From Paraburkholderia sp. DHOC27 (GTDB taxonomy: Bacteria > Pseudomonadota > Gammaproteobacteria > Burkholderiales > Burkholderiaceae), in contig NZ_QVQV01000001.1 in NCBI RefSeq assembly GCF_003429005.1, positions 496,001-560,000 of the forward strand: DNA of 64,000 nucleotides. The letters are read 5' to 3'. Shown piece by piece: positions 25,649-34,861 of the stretch; the first letter of the stretch is position 1; each line of letters starts with the position of its first letter. The notes beneath the pieces are model-generated. The model searched no databases and was not told where the DNA came from. It saw nothing but the letters and a program-made list of their open reading frames with translations. A program made the position numbers and the translations under genes.

Positions 25649-26869
25649 ATGCTCAAGTTAGATTTTCATCCCGCTGGCCGCCACTTCCTGCAGATCCCCG
25701 GCCCGAGCCCGGTGCCCGACCGGATCCTGCGTGCGATGAGCTATCCGACCATCGATCACCGCGGTCCGGAGTTCGGCGCGCTCGGGTTGAAGGTGCTCGA
25801 GGGCATCAAGAAGATCTTCAAGACGCAACAACCGGTGGTGATCTATCCGGCGTCCGGCACGGGCGCATGGGAGGCCGCGTTGTCGAACACGCTGAGCCCC
25901 GGCGATCACGTGCTGATGTTCGAGACCGGCCACTTCGCCACGCTGTGGAAAAAGATGGCCGAGAGTCTCGGCCTCAAACCGGAGTTCCTCGGCTTGCCGG
26001 GCATCGAAGGCTGGCGCCGCGGCGTGCAGCCGCAAATGATCGAAGCGCGTCTGCGCGAAGACACGCAGCACGCCATCAAGGCGGTGTGTGTGGTCCACAA
26101 CGAAACCTCGACGGGCGTCACGTCCGATATCGCTGCGGTGCGCCGCGCCATCGACGCGGCCGGTCACCCGGCGCTGCTGCTGGTGGACACGATTTCGGGT
26201 CTCGCCTGCGCGGATTATCGCCATGACGATTGGGGCGTGGACGTCACCGTGTCGGGCTCGCAAAAGGGTTTGATGCTGCCGCCGGGCATCAGCTTCAACG
26301 CGGTGTCGCCGAAGGCCATCGCGGCCGGCAAGCAGGCCAAACTGCCGCGCAGCTTCTGGGACTGGACCGACATCATCGAGATGAACAAGTCCGGCTACTG
26401 GCCCTACACGCCGAACACGAATCTGCTCTACGGCCTTTCCGAAGCGCTCGACATGATCCTCGGCGAAGGGCTCGACAACGTGTTCGCGCGCCATGAGCGC
26501 CTCGCCGAAGCGACCCGTCGCGCGGTACGTGCGTGGGGCCTCGAGATTCAATGTGCGGACCCTGCGGTGTATAGCCCGGTCCTGACGGGCGTGATGATGC
26601 CCGAGGGCATCGACGCCGACGCGGTGCGCAAGACCATCTACGAGCGCTTCGACATGTCGCTCGGCACCGGGCTCGGCAAGATGAAGGGGCGCATGTTCCG
26701 CATCGGCCATCTGGGTGATTGCAACGATCTGACCTTGCTCGCTACGCTGGCCGGTTGCGAGATGGGGCTGAAACTGGCAGGCGTTCCGGTTGCTGCAAGC
26801 GGCTTGCCGGCCGCAATGGAATGGCTGGCGTCGCAGCCGCAAACCACCAGTCTGAAGGTGGCTGCCTGA
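25649..26869 (+). CDS. Class V PLP aminotransferase, alanine/serine-glyoxylate type
   Basis: The 406-residue product begins with GRHFLQIPGPSPVPDRILRAM, typical of serine/alanine-glyoxylate aminotransferases. It carries the PLP lysine in VTVSGSQKGLMLPPG (about residue 200), VDTISGLACADYRHDDWGVD just before it, and GKMKGRMFRIGHLGD near 350. It should transfer an amino group to glyoxylate, giving glycine. GGAGAAG precedes the ATG. It heads an operon of MFS transporter, hydratase and FAD/Fe-S oxidase, controlled by the divergent GntR regulator. The actual amino donor is unclear. Confidence 0.88.
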   Translation: MLKLDFHPAGRHFLQIPGPSPVPDRILRAMSYPTIDHRGPEFGALGLKVLEGIKKIFKTQQPVVIYPASGTGAWEAALSNTLSPGDHVLMFETGHFATLWKKMAESLGLKPEFLGLPGIEGWRRGVQPQMIEARLREDTQHAIKAVCVVHNETSTGVTSDIAAVRRAIDAAGHPALLLVDTISGLACADYRHDDWGVDVTVSGSQKGLMLPPGISFNAVSPKAIAAGKQAKLPRSFWDWTDIIEMNKSGYWPYTPNTNLLYGLSEALDMILGEGLDNVFARHERLAEATRRAVRAWGLEIQCADPAVYSPVLTGVMMPEGIDADAVRKTIYERFDMSLGTGLGKMKGRMFRIGHLGDCNDLTLLATLAGCEMGLKLAGVPVAASGLPAAMEWLASQPQTTSLKVAA

Positions 26870-26898
26870 CTCACACGCTGAGCCGGGCGCCCGCTCAC

Positions 26899-26934
26899 AT
26901 AACTGAGCACGTAACTGAGCACATAACTGAGCAC
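26899..26934 (+). repeat. Three tandem 12-bp repeats
   Basis: RTAACTGAGCAC occurs three times in tandem (26899, 26911, 26923), followed by a diverged fourth unit. It lies in the 307-bp leader between the aminotransferase stop and the MFS start. Inverted repeats CTCAAGGAA (27007-27015) and TTCCTTGAG (27052-27060) follow in the same leader. No gene is seen in this gap. Confidence 0.6.
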
Positions 26935-27176
26935 GTGACCAGGCATGGGCAAAGCGCCAGGCCATCGAAAGCATCAAAAGCTTTGTTTAAAAAGAGCGAG
27001 AAGGGACTCAAGGAAACCGGGGCGAAGACGTAAAGCAGAAAGCCCAGCCTCTTCCTTGAGAAACCGTGCGGTGGCAGGGGCGACGCGCAATGTCGCGTCG
27101 CTGCCGCGCACGCTCGGGGAATCCTGACGCCGCGCGCCCTCGACGCGCACGGCCGACCCAGTAACGGAGACAGACG

Positions 27177-28463
27177 ATGAAGCGGTTTCGTGTGACCAGT
27201 GCGACCAGTATCGTTTTAGTGATGCTATGCATCATGTATTTCATCACCTACCTTGACCGCGTCAACGTCAGCACCGCAGCGGCTGGCTTCGGCAAGGAAT
27301 TCCATCTTTCGCATACGCAGATCGGCCTGGTCTTTTCCGCATTCGCGTACCCGTACCTCGTGTTTCAGGTGATTGGCGGCTGGGTGAGTGACCGCTTCGG
27401 CGCGCGTCGCACGCTGATTTTCTGCGGCGCATTGTGGGCAGTTGCCACCATCCTGACCGGTCTTGCCGGCGGTCTGCTGTCACTGCTCGCTGCGCGTCTG
27501 CTGCTCGGTTTCGGTGAAGGCGCTACCTTTCCCGCTTCCACGGCCGCGATGGCGCGCTGGGTCGCCAAGGAAAAGCGCGGCTTCGCGCAGGGCATCACGC
27601 ATGCCGCCTCGCGGATCGGCAATGCGGTCGCGCCAGGTGTGATCGTGCTCGTGATGGCGACGTGGGGCTGGCGTGAATCGTTCTACATCTGCGGCGTGTT
27701 CAGTCTGCTGTGGGTGGTGGTGTGGTCGCTGACCTTCACGGAGCATCCGAAGGACCATCCGCGTATCACGCGGGCCGAGCTGGACGTGTTGCCGCTCCCC
27801 AAATCGAAGCCCGCCAACGTGCCGTGGAAGGCGCTGTTTCGCCGCATGGCGCCGGTGACGATTGTGTACTTCTGCTATGGCTGGACGCTGTGGCTTTTCC
27901 TGAGCTGGATTCCGCAGTACTTCCTGCATAGCTACCACCTCGAACTGCAGAAGTCCGCGCTGTTCGCATCCACCGTGTTTTTTGCGGGTGTGCTCGGCGA
28001 TACGCTGGGCGGCATCGTGACGGACTGGATCTACACGCGCACGGGCAGCCTGAAGCGCGCGCGTAGCTGGATGGTGTCGTTGTGCATGTTGTGCACGCTG
28101 GCCGTGCTGGTGCCGTTGATGTTCGCGCACAACCTGTATGTGTCGATGGCCTGTCTCTCGGCTGGCTTCTTCTTTGCCGAGATGACGATCGGTCCGATGT
28201 GGGCCATTCCGATGGACATCGCGCCGGAATATGCGGGCACCGCGAGCGGCATGATGAATACCGGCTCGGCGCTCGCCGCGATCATCTCGCCGGTGGTCGG
28301 CGGTTTTCTGATCGACCGCTTTGGTAGCTGGGAACTGCCGTTTCTCGGCAGCATGCTGCTGATGGCCGTGGGCGTGGTGCTGGCGTTTCGCATGCAACCG
28401 GAAAGCCGTTTCGCGGGCGCCGTTGCTCATCCCGCGCAACCTGCTTCGACCCTCGAGGCCTGA
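27177..28463 (+). CDS. MFS transporter, anion:cation symporter (hexuronate/phthalate-like) type
   Basis: The 428-residue product has 12 membrane segments. The first reads VMLCIMYFITYLDRVNVSTA, with the YLDRxN motif characteristic of the ACS branch (glucarate, galactonate, phthalate carriers). GGWVSDRFGARR, the loop 2-3 signature, follows near residue 70. It should import an organic acid for the surrounding catabolic genes. It is preceded by a long leader with repeats and followed at 50 bp by the hydratase gene. Confidence 0.9.
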   Translation: MKRFRVTSATSIVLVMLCIMYFITYLDRVNVSTAAAGFGKEFHLSHTQIGLVFSAFAYPYLVFQVIGGWVSDRFGARRTLIFCGALWAVATILTGLAGGLLSLLAARLLLGFGEGATFPASTAAMARWVAKEKRGFAQGITHAASRIGNAVAPGVIVLVMATWGWRESFYICGVFSLLWVVVWSLTFTEHPKDHPRITRAELDVLPLPKSKPANVPWKALFRRMAPVTIVYFCYGWTLWLFLSWIPQYFLHSYHLELQKSALFASTVFFAGVLGDTLGGIVTDWIYTRTGSLKRARSWMVSLCMLCTLAVLVPLMFAHNLYVSMACLSAGFFFAEMTIGPMWAIPMDIAPEYAGTASGMMNTGSALAAIISPVVGGFLIDRFGSWELPFLGSMLLMAVGVVLAFRMQPESRFAGAVAHPAQPASTLEA

Positions 28464-28513
28464 GCTGCGCCGACTGCTTTCGTTTTCACTATTCACGCAA
28501 GACACGCAAGACG

Positions 28514-29272
28514 ATGACCACGATCGAAACCTTGAGCGAACGCCTCGCCGCCGCGCGACGCGACCATCAGACGCTCGACGCACTGCCGGCGGAATTGACG
28601 CCCGTCGACGCCAACGCCGCCTACACGATCCAGCACGACATCCTGCAGCGTATCGACGCGCAGATCGGCGGCTGGAAGATTGGCGCAAAGTCGGCGAGCG
28701 GCCCGATTCAGGGCGCGCCGCTGCCGGACCACGATATCTATCGCGACGGCGTGAATCTGCGGCGCGATGCATTCACGCCGCTCGGCCTCGAACTGGAGAT
28801 TGCGTTCCGCTTCGGCCGTCGCTTCGAGCCGGCCAGCGAGCCGTATAGCGAAGCCGAGGTGCATGCCGGCATCGAATCGATGGGCACGACCATCGAAATC
28901 GTCGCGAGCCGCTTCGCGGCCTGGCCGAATGTCGACAAGCTCGCGCAACTGGCCGATCTGCAAAATAACGGCGCGCTGATCCTCGGCGAGTTCATTCCGT
29001 ACCGCGAAGATTTCCCGTTTGAGGCGCCGTCGCTGCGCTTCAGTTTCAAAGGCGAAGACGTGGTGCGCGCAACACCAGCCAATCCGTGTGGCGATCCGCG
29101 CCGTCTGCTGACGTGGCTCGTGAATCACTGCGCGGTGGAGCGCGGTCTTGCTGTCACGCCTGACATGGTCATCACCACCGGTTCCTACACCGGCATGTTC
29201 TTCCCGCAGAGCGCAGGTACCGCGCATGGACGTATCGAAGGATTCGCGCCCATCAGCGTGACGCTCTACTAA
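28514..29272 (+). CDS. 2-keto-4-pentenoate hydratase / fumarylacetoacetate hydrolase-like protein
   Basis: The 252-residue product matches the MhpD/HpcG group: GWKIGAKSASGPIQGAPLPDHDIY near residue 55, the metal-binding LGLELEIAFRFGR near 90, IESMGTTIEIVASRF near 120, LADLQNNGALILGE near 150 and TTGSYTGMFFP near 220. The group hydrates or cleaves enol forms of keto acids using Mg2+. It lies inside the GntR-linked operon. The true substrate is unknown, since no aromatic ring-cleavage genes are nearby. Confidence 0.82.
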   Translation: MTTIETLSERLAAARRDHQTLDALPAELTPVDANAAYTIQHDILQRIDAQIGGWKIGAKSASGPIQGAPLPDHDIYRDGVNLRRDAFTPLGLELEIAFRFGRRFEPASEPYSEAEVHAGIESMGTTIEIVASRFAAWPNVDKLAQLADLQNNGALILGEFIPYREDFPFEAPSLRFSFKGEDVVRATPANPCGDPRRLLTWLVNHCAVERGLAVTPDMVITTGSYTGMFFPQSAGTAHGRIEGFAPISVTLY

Positions 29273-29294
29273 AAGCTTTTTGCGAGCCGACGCT

Positions 29295-32200
29295 ATGACG
29301 AATGCCGCTTCCCCCTTGCTCGTCAAACCGATTCATCTGGTTCCATCCACCGCGCGCCTGACCACGCCGCTTGCCAACCGGCTGCGCAGCGCCATCCGCG
29401 GCGACGTGCTGTTCGATGCGGCCAGTCGCGGCCGCTATGCAACGGACGCGTCGATCTATCAGATCACGCCCATCGGCGTGGTGGTGCCGCGCGATCAGGA
29501 TGACCTGCGCATGGCGCTTGAAGTGGCGCGCAGCGAGAAGGTGCCGCTGCTTGCGCGCGGCGCCGGCACGAGCCAGTGCGGACAGACGGTCGGCGAAGCG
29601 CTGGTGGTGGACACCAGCAAGTGGCTCAACAATATCGTCTCGTTCGATGCCGAAGCCCGCACGGTGACGGTCGAGCCGGGCGTCGTGCTCGATCATCTGA
29701 ACGCGTGGCTGAAGCCGCACGGCCTGTGGTTTCCGGTGGATGTCTCGACCGCCGCGCAGTGCACGATTGGCGGCATGGCCGGCAACAACTCGTGCGGCTC
29801 GCGCTCCATCGAGTACGGCAACATGGTGCACAACGTCGCTGCCATCGACGCCATCCTCGCCGACGGCAGCGAAGCGCGCTTCGCGTCATTGCACGAGACG
29901 CCGCAAGGCGCGCGTCTGCAGCAGATCGTCGAAGGCGTGAAGCGTATTGCACAGCGCGAGCGCGATGAAATCGTGGCGCGGGTGCCCAAAGTGCTGCGCC
30001 GGGTAGCGGGCTACAACATCGACCTGTTCGACTGCCAGAACCCACGCGCCTATACCGACGATGGTGTCGCCAACCTCGCGCATCTGCTGGTCGGCTCGGA
30101 GGGCACGCTCGCCTTCAGCCGGCAGTTGACGTTGCAGCTTGCACCATTGCCCGCGCATAAAGCGCTCGGCGTGGTCAACTTCCCGACCTTCTGGCAGGCG
30201 ATGGACCTGACCCAGCACATCGTCAAACTGAAGCCGGTGGCGGTGGAACTGGTGGACCGCACGATGATCGATCTGGCGATCAGCAATCCGGCGTTCCGTC
30301 CGGTGATCGAAAAGGCGCTGGTGGGGCAGCCGGAAGCGATCCTGCTGGTGGAATTCGCGGGCGAAGACCGCGCTACGCAACTCGCCGGCCTCAAACAGTT
30401 GACCGAGCTGATGGCCGATCTCGGCCTGCCGGATTCCGTCGTGCAGATGCCCGACGCGAACGAGCAAAAGGCCTTGTGGGAAGTCCGCAAGGCGGGGCTC
30501 AACATCATGATGAGCATGAAGGGTGACGGCAAGCCGGTGTCCTTCATCGAAGACTGCGCCGTGCCGCTCGAGCACCTCGCTGAATACACCAGCAAGCTGA
30601 CCGAGGTGTTCCACCGGCATCACACGGAAGGGACCTGGTATGCTCACGCGAGCGTCGGCACGCTGCACGTGCGGCCGATTCTCGACATGCGGCGCGACGG
30701 TGCGCTGAAAATGCGCGCCATCGCCGAAGAAGCGGCGGCGCTGGTGCAGGAATACAAGGGCGCGTATTCGGGCGAACACGGCGACGGCCTGTGTCGCGGC
30801 GAGTGGGTGGCCTGGCAGTACGGGCCGCGCATCAACGAGGCATTCAGCGAGATCAAGGCGCTCTTCGACCCGGACAATCGCTTCAATCCGGACAAGATCG
30901 TGCGGCCGCCGAAGATGGACGACGCGCGCAATTTCCGCTTCGCTCCAGGCTACAAGGAGCGGACGCTCACGACTGCGCTCGACTGGTCTGCGTGGAACGT
31001 AGAACGCGATCCGCTCACGGGACGCGAGACCTTGCCGGGCACCGGCAACGACCTCTCTGGCGGCCTCGCCAAAGCGGTCGAGATGTGCAACAACAACGGC
31101 CATTGCCGCAAATTCGATGCGGGGACGATGTGTCCGAGCTACCGTGTGACCAAGGACGAGCAGCACGTCACGCGTGGACGCGCGAATACCTTGCGGCTCG
31201 CGATCTCAGGCCAACTGGGTGAAGACGGGCTTGCGAGTGATGACGTCAAGGACACGCTCGACCTGTGCGTCTCGTGCAAGGGATGCAAGCGCGACTGTCC
31301 GACTGGCGTCGACATGGCCAAGCTGAAGATCGAAGCGCGTGCGGCGCGCGCGAGCCGGCACGGTATCAGGATGCGCGACAAGCTGGTGGCCTTCATGCCG
31401 CGCTATGCGCCGCTGGCAGGCAAGGTGCCGGGGCTGCTGGCGCTCGCCGACCGCGCGCCGTTGCTGTCCACGTGGTTCAAACGCGCGGTGGGCTTTGCGC
31501 CGCAGCGCTCGCTGCCGCGTTTTCGCACGCCGTTTCTGTCCACAGCATCGACGACCGTGAAGCCACGTGCTACCGCCGATGGCACCGTGAAGGAAGTGTT
31601 GTTGTTCGTGGATACGTTCAACAACAACATGGAACCGGAGAACGCGCGCGCTGCGCAGCAGGTGCTCGAGGCTGCAGGCTATACGGTGCACTTCAACACG
31701 CGGGCGGGCGAGCGGCCGGTGTGCTGTGGCCGTACCTTCCTGGCAGCCGGGCTGGTCGATCAGGCGAAAGAGGAAGCGCGACGCATGCTGGACACGTTCC
31801 GTCCGTTCGTCGAACGCGGTGTGCCGATCGTGGGCCTGGAGCCGTCATGTCTGCTGTCGTTGCGCGACGAATTTCTTCACTACGGTTTTGGTGAGGAAGC
31901 GCAGCGGCTGGCGAAGTCCGCATTCCTGTTCGAAGAGTTTCTCGTGCGCGAGCAAAAGGCGGGGCGTCTGACGCTCGACCTCAAACCGTTGCCCACGCAA
32001 AAAGCGCTGGTGCATGGCCATTGCCATCAGAAAGCGTTCGATGCCTTCACGCCGGTGCAAACCGTGTTGAAGTGGATTCCTGAGTTGACCGTCGCGACGG
32101 TGGAGTCATCGTGCTGTGGCATGGCCGGCAGCTTTGGCTACGAGGCGGAGCACTATGCAACCTCGCAGGCTATGGCAGAACTGTCGCTGCTACCCGCCGT

Positions 32201-32324
32201 GCGCAAGCTGGACAGCGACACGGTGATGGTGGCGGATGGCACGAGTTGTCGGCATCAGATACACGACGGCGCTGGTGTCGATGCGGTGCACGTAGCGCGG
32301 GTGCTGGCGCGTGCGTTGAAATGA
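29295..32324 (+). CDS. FAD-binding and 4Fe-4S oxidoreductase (D-lactate/2-hydroxyacid dehydrogenase, YdiJ-like)
   Basis: The 1009-residue product joins a PCMH FAD-binding domain (about 40-270, with LARGAGTSQCGQTVG and GGMAGNNSCGSRSIEYG), a FAD-oxidase C domain (about 280-545), a two-cluster ferredoxin region (CNNNGHCRKFDAGTMCP near 600 and CVSCKGCKRDCPTG near 660), and two CCG domains (RPVCCGRTFLAAG and SSCCGMAGSFGYE). This is the GlcD-GlcF/YdiJ layout, oxidising a 2-hydroxy acid and passing electrons to the respiratory chain. The ATG at 29295 is chosen over a TTG at 29280. It is the last gene of the operon. Confidence 0.88.
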   Translation: MTNAASPLLVKPIHLVPSTARLTTPLANRLRSAIRGDVLFDAASRGRYATDASIYQITPIGVVVPRDQDDLRMALEVARSEKVPLLARGAGTSQCGQTVGEALVVDTSKWLNNIVSFDAEARTVTVEPGVVLDHLNAWLKPHGLWFPVDVSTAAQCTIGGMAGNNSCGSRSIEYGNMVHNVAAIDAILADGSEARFASLHETPQGARLQQIVEGVKRIAQRERDEIVARVPKVLRRVAGYNIDLFDCQNPRAYTDDGVANLAHLLVGSEGTLAFSRQLTLQLAPLPAHKALGVVNFPTFWQAMDLTQHIVKLKPVAVELVDRTMIDLAISNPAFRPVIEKALVGQPEAILLVEFAGEDRATQLAGLKQLTELMADLGLPDSVVQMPDANEQKALWEVRKAGLNIMMSMKGDGKPVSFIEDCAVPLEHLAEYTSKLTEVFHRHHTEGTWYAHASVGTLHVRPILDMRRDGALKMRAIAEEAAALVQEYKGAYSGEHGDGLCRGEWVAWQYGPRINEAFSEIKALFDPDNRFNPDKIVRPPKMDDARNFRFAPGYKERTLTTALDWSAWNVERDPLTGRETLPGTGNDLSGGLAKAVEMCNNNGHCRKFDAGTMCPSYRVTKDEQHVTRGRANTLRLAISGQLGEDGLASDDVKDTLDLCVSCKGCKRDCPTGVDMAKLKIEARAARASRHGIRMRDKLVAFMPRYAPLAGKVPGLLALADRAPLLSTWFKRAVGFAPQRSLPRFRTPFLSTASTTVKPRATADGTVKEVLLFVDTFNNNMEPENARAAQQVLEAAGYTVHFNTRAGERPVCCGRTFLAAGLVDQAKEEARRMLDTFRPFVERGVPIVGLEPSCLLSLRDEFLHYGFGEEAQRLAKSAFLFEEFLVREQKAGRLTLDLKPLPTQKALVHGHCHQKAFDAFTPVQTVLKWIPELTVATVESSCCGMAGSFGYEAEHYATSQAMAELSLLPAVRKLDSDTVMVADGTSCRHQIHDGAGVDAVHVARVLARALK

Positions 32325-32335
32325 AGGCGTGCCAC

Positions 32336-32379
32336 GCGTGACGTTGCGAGCGGCGTTGAGATGCCGCCCAGCGTCACGC
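32336..32379. terminator. Stem-loop between convergent genes
   Basis: Outer arms GCGTGACG/CGTCACGC (32336-32343 and 32372-32379) enclose inner arms GCGGC/GCCGC (32350-32354 and 32363-32367). It lies between the stops of the FAD/Fe-S oxidase and the AraC-type regulator. There is no T-run, so termination is only likely from position. Confidence 0.45.
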
Positions 32380-32415
32380 TCCGGGGGCCCTTCAGCCCGC
32401 CCGCATTGGTGACGC

Positions 32416-33420
32416 TCACGCCGCCTTCAATACCTGCCGATACACCGCCGGTGCCACGCCCAGCGCTTCGCGAAAGCGATGGCTGAAATGGCTGGCGTTG
32501 GCATACCCGCAGCGTGCCGCGATCTGTGCCAGCGGCAACGTCGTGACGCGCAATAACAGGCGCGCCCGCTCGATGCGCTGCTGCGCAATCCACGCATGCG
32601 GCGGCAAGCCGAACGAAGTGCGGAACATGCGCGCGAGATGGTACTCCGACAAGCAGGCCACTTCCGCCAGACGGCCAAGCGTGAGTGTCTCGGCCAGATG
32701 CGCTTCGATGTAGTCACGCAGCCGGCGACGCGTTGCAACCGACAAACCGCCCTTCAGCGTCATCCCCGCGCGACTCACGCCCTGCGATTGCAGCAGCAGG
32801 CTCATCACTTCGTGCGCGGTTTCGTTGGTGCGCAGCAGACCATCGGGATCGTCCCAGCGCTCGTCCGTAATGGACTGACAGAGACTCGCCATGCGGGCGT
32901 CTTCGAAGTACGTGCGATCTGCCAGCGTGATCTCACGCGGCTCGCGGTCCAGTTCGCGCACGGCGCGCTGCGTGAAGTGTTCGGGCAAAAAATACAGGTG
33001 CATGAAATGCATCTGGCCGCGCACCCACCAGCGCGATTCGTGATCGCCAGGTAACGCGCACAGCCGCGTGGGCGCGCCAAAGCGGCCCGGCAGCTTCTGG
33101 CGTTCCGTGCGGTAGCCGCCGTCCAGATAGCACGACAGCGTATGGTGGCCGGGCTGCTCGTAGACCGTTTCCGCTTCCTTTGTCTCGCGCGTCCATTCGG
33201 CCACCGCCAACTGGTCGCCCAGCCACGCGAAGCGTTCCAGCTTTGCGTTGGCGTCGCGCAGCGTCCGACATACCGAGTGCAAGCCAAAGGGCGTCTCGGC
33301 AGGTTCGATCACGGCGGCGGGCAGGGTAGGGTTCACGGCTTGCGAAAATGACAGGGTCAGGTGCTGACAGTATAGAGCGAGCGGCCCGAGGTCTGCCTGG
33401 GGCTGCGGAAAAGTGCGCAA
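32416..33420 (-). CDS. AraC-family transcriptional regulator
   Basis: The 334-residue product has a C-terminal AraC double helix-turn-helix (about residues 230-330), with LTLGRLAEVACLSEYHLARMFRTSFG and LAQIAARCGYANASHFSHRFREALGVAPAVYR. The N-terminal half is a cupin-like sensor domain without clear relatives I can name. It is divergent from an EamA-type exporter gene 106 bp away, a common arrangement in which the regulator controls the exporter. Confidence 0.9.
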   Translation of the reverse strand: MRTFPQPQADLGPLALYCQHLTLSFSQAVNPTLPAAVIEPAETPFGLHSVCRTLRDANAKLERFAWLGDQLAVAEWTRETKEAETVYEQPGHHTLSCYLDGGYRTERQKLPGRFGAPTRLCALPGDHESRWWVRGQMHFMHLYFLPEHFTQRAVRELDREPREITLADRTYFEDARMASLCQSITDERWDDPDGLLRTNETAHEVMSLLLQSQGVSRAGMTLKGGLSVATRRRLRDYIEAHLAETLTLGRLAEVACLSEYHLARMFRTSFGLPPHAWIAQQRIERARLLLRVTTLPLAQIAARCGYANASHFSHRFREALGVAPAVYRQVLKAA

Positions 33421-33526
33421 TCCTGGACAAGTCCGGGTGATGCCGGTAGCGCACAGTGAGGGCGTGAAGTTCCACCACCCTTACTTTTTGCGCTTTATTG
33501 TGCCCTTTCCGCCGGGCTGACCTGTC

Positions 33527-34426
33527 ATGAATCTGTTTCTCTATGCCATTACCGTCCTGATCTGGGGCACGACCTGGATCGCCATCAAATGGCAACTCGG
33601 CGTGGTGCCGCCGCCCGTGTCCATTGCCTGGCGGTTTGGGCTGGCTGCGTTGCTACTGTTTGCACTGCTGCGCATCATGCGCCGGCCCATCTGGCCGCCG
33701 CGCGCGGCATGGCGCTTCCTGTTCGCGCAGGGATTCGCGCTGTTCTGCCTGAATTTTCTGTGCTTTTACTACGCTGAGCAGGTGGTGCCGAGCGGGCTGG
33801 TGGCCGTGGTGTTTTCAATTGCGCCGCTGCTGAATTCCATCAACGGCAGGCTGTTCATGGGCCGTCCGTTGCAGCCAACGGCGATTGCCGGCGCACTGCT
33901 CGGGCTCGCGGGCATTGTGTGTCTGGCCGTCCAGCAGATGAGCGGACACCTGAACGATCACACGGAGTTGCTGGGGCTGGCGGTCGCGTTTCTCGGTACG
34001 TTGTGCTTTTCGACCGGCAATCTGTTGTCGAGCCGCATGCAGTCGATGGGCCTGCACCCGCTCGTCACCAATAGCTGGGCCATGCTGATCGGCGCGTCCA
34101 TTCTGACCATAGGCAGCGCTGCGGCGGGCTATTCATTCGCGCTCGAACCGGATATCCGTTATCTCGGCGCGCTCGGCTATCTGGCGGTGTTCGGCTCGGT
34201 GATCGGCTTCACCGCGTATCTCATGCTGGTAGGGCGCATCGGACCCGAGCGCGCGGCCTATTGCACGGTGCTGTTTCCGTTCGTCGCGCTGGCGGTGTCG
34301 ACGGTGTTCGAAGGGTATCAATGGTCGGCATTGGCGGTGATCGGTCTCGTGCTGGTGGTGGCCGGCAACCTGGTTGCGTTCGATCTGACGCGGCGCATTT
34401 TCACACGGCCGGTGCGGGTGTCTTGA
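33527..34426 (+). CDS. EamA/DMT-family transporter
   Basis: The 299-residue product has ten membrane segments in two repeated EamA halves (about 5-135 and 145-285), opening FLYAITVLIWGTTWIAIKWQLG, the standard EamA signature. Such proteins export amino acids or other small metabolites. It is divergent from an AraC-family regulator that probably controls it. The substrate is unknown. Confidence 0.9.
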   Translation: MNLFLYAITVLIWGTTWIAIKWQLGVVPPPVSIAWRFGLAALLLFALLRIMRRPIWPPRAAWRFLFAQGFALFCLNFLCFYYAEQVVPSGLVAVVFSIAPLLNSINGRLFMGRPLQPTAIAGALLGLAGIVCLAVQQMSGHLNDHTELLGLAVAFLGTLCFSTGNLLSSRMQSMGLHPLVTNSWAMLIGASILTIGSAAAGYSFALEPDIRYLGALGYLAVFGSVIGFTAYLMLVGRIGPERAAYCTVLFPFVALAVSTVFEGYQWSALAVIGLVLVVAGNLVAFDLTRRIFTRPVRVS

Positions 34427-34510
34427 GGCGTGTCCGGCGAAATCGTGCGGGCTGGAAACGACGGGCAAAGGTGAAGCACAAAAGCGTGGCTTCGCACACC
34501 GTACCGCGTG

Positions 34511-34585
34511 AACGGTGAGAAGGTTCGGGAGCACACCGCGCGAACGTCCGTGGCATTTGCGCCGTAAGGTGAGAGGGTTCGGGAG
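34511..34585 (-). repeat. Two inverted iteron-like sites
   Basis: 34511-34531 holds GGTGAG-AAGGTT-CGGG and 34565-34585 holds GGTGAG-AGGGTT-CGGG, 54 bp apart. They lie in the 435-bp gap between the exporter stop and the exported propeller-like protein. The remainder of the gap shows no gene or clear operator. Confidence 0.7.
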
Positions 34586-34861
34586 CCGCTCCACGTGTAG
34601 CTGAGTTCCCGCTCTCACGGTTGCGAGCAGCGCAGCGCTATGCGGATCAGATTGCTCACACGCGCCGTCCGCATTTTTGCGTGATTTATTGTCGATTAAT
34701 TTCCATCGGAACCGTGCGAGGATAGCTACGCCATTCGCCGCAGCATGCGCGTTCCTGTCTGCATGACACGTGAACGTGATGTGTCATGCGCGGCATTCGC
34801 ATGAGAGGCGTGACGACGACAGCGTATGCATGCTGGCGTGCCGCCTCGCAAGGAGCCGATT

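Noticed and set aside
25658-26977. 439-residue minus-strand open frame
   Set aside because: It is antisense to the aminotransferase gene and lacks any family motif.
29886-31166. 426-residue minus-strand open frame
   Set aside because: It is antisense to the FAD/Fe-S oxidase gene, which has intact domain motifs.
31869-31890. GGTGAG-GAAGCG-CAGC inside the FAD/Fe-S oxidase gene
   Set aside because: It misses the last base of the iteron core and is explained by coding sequence.
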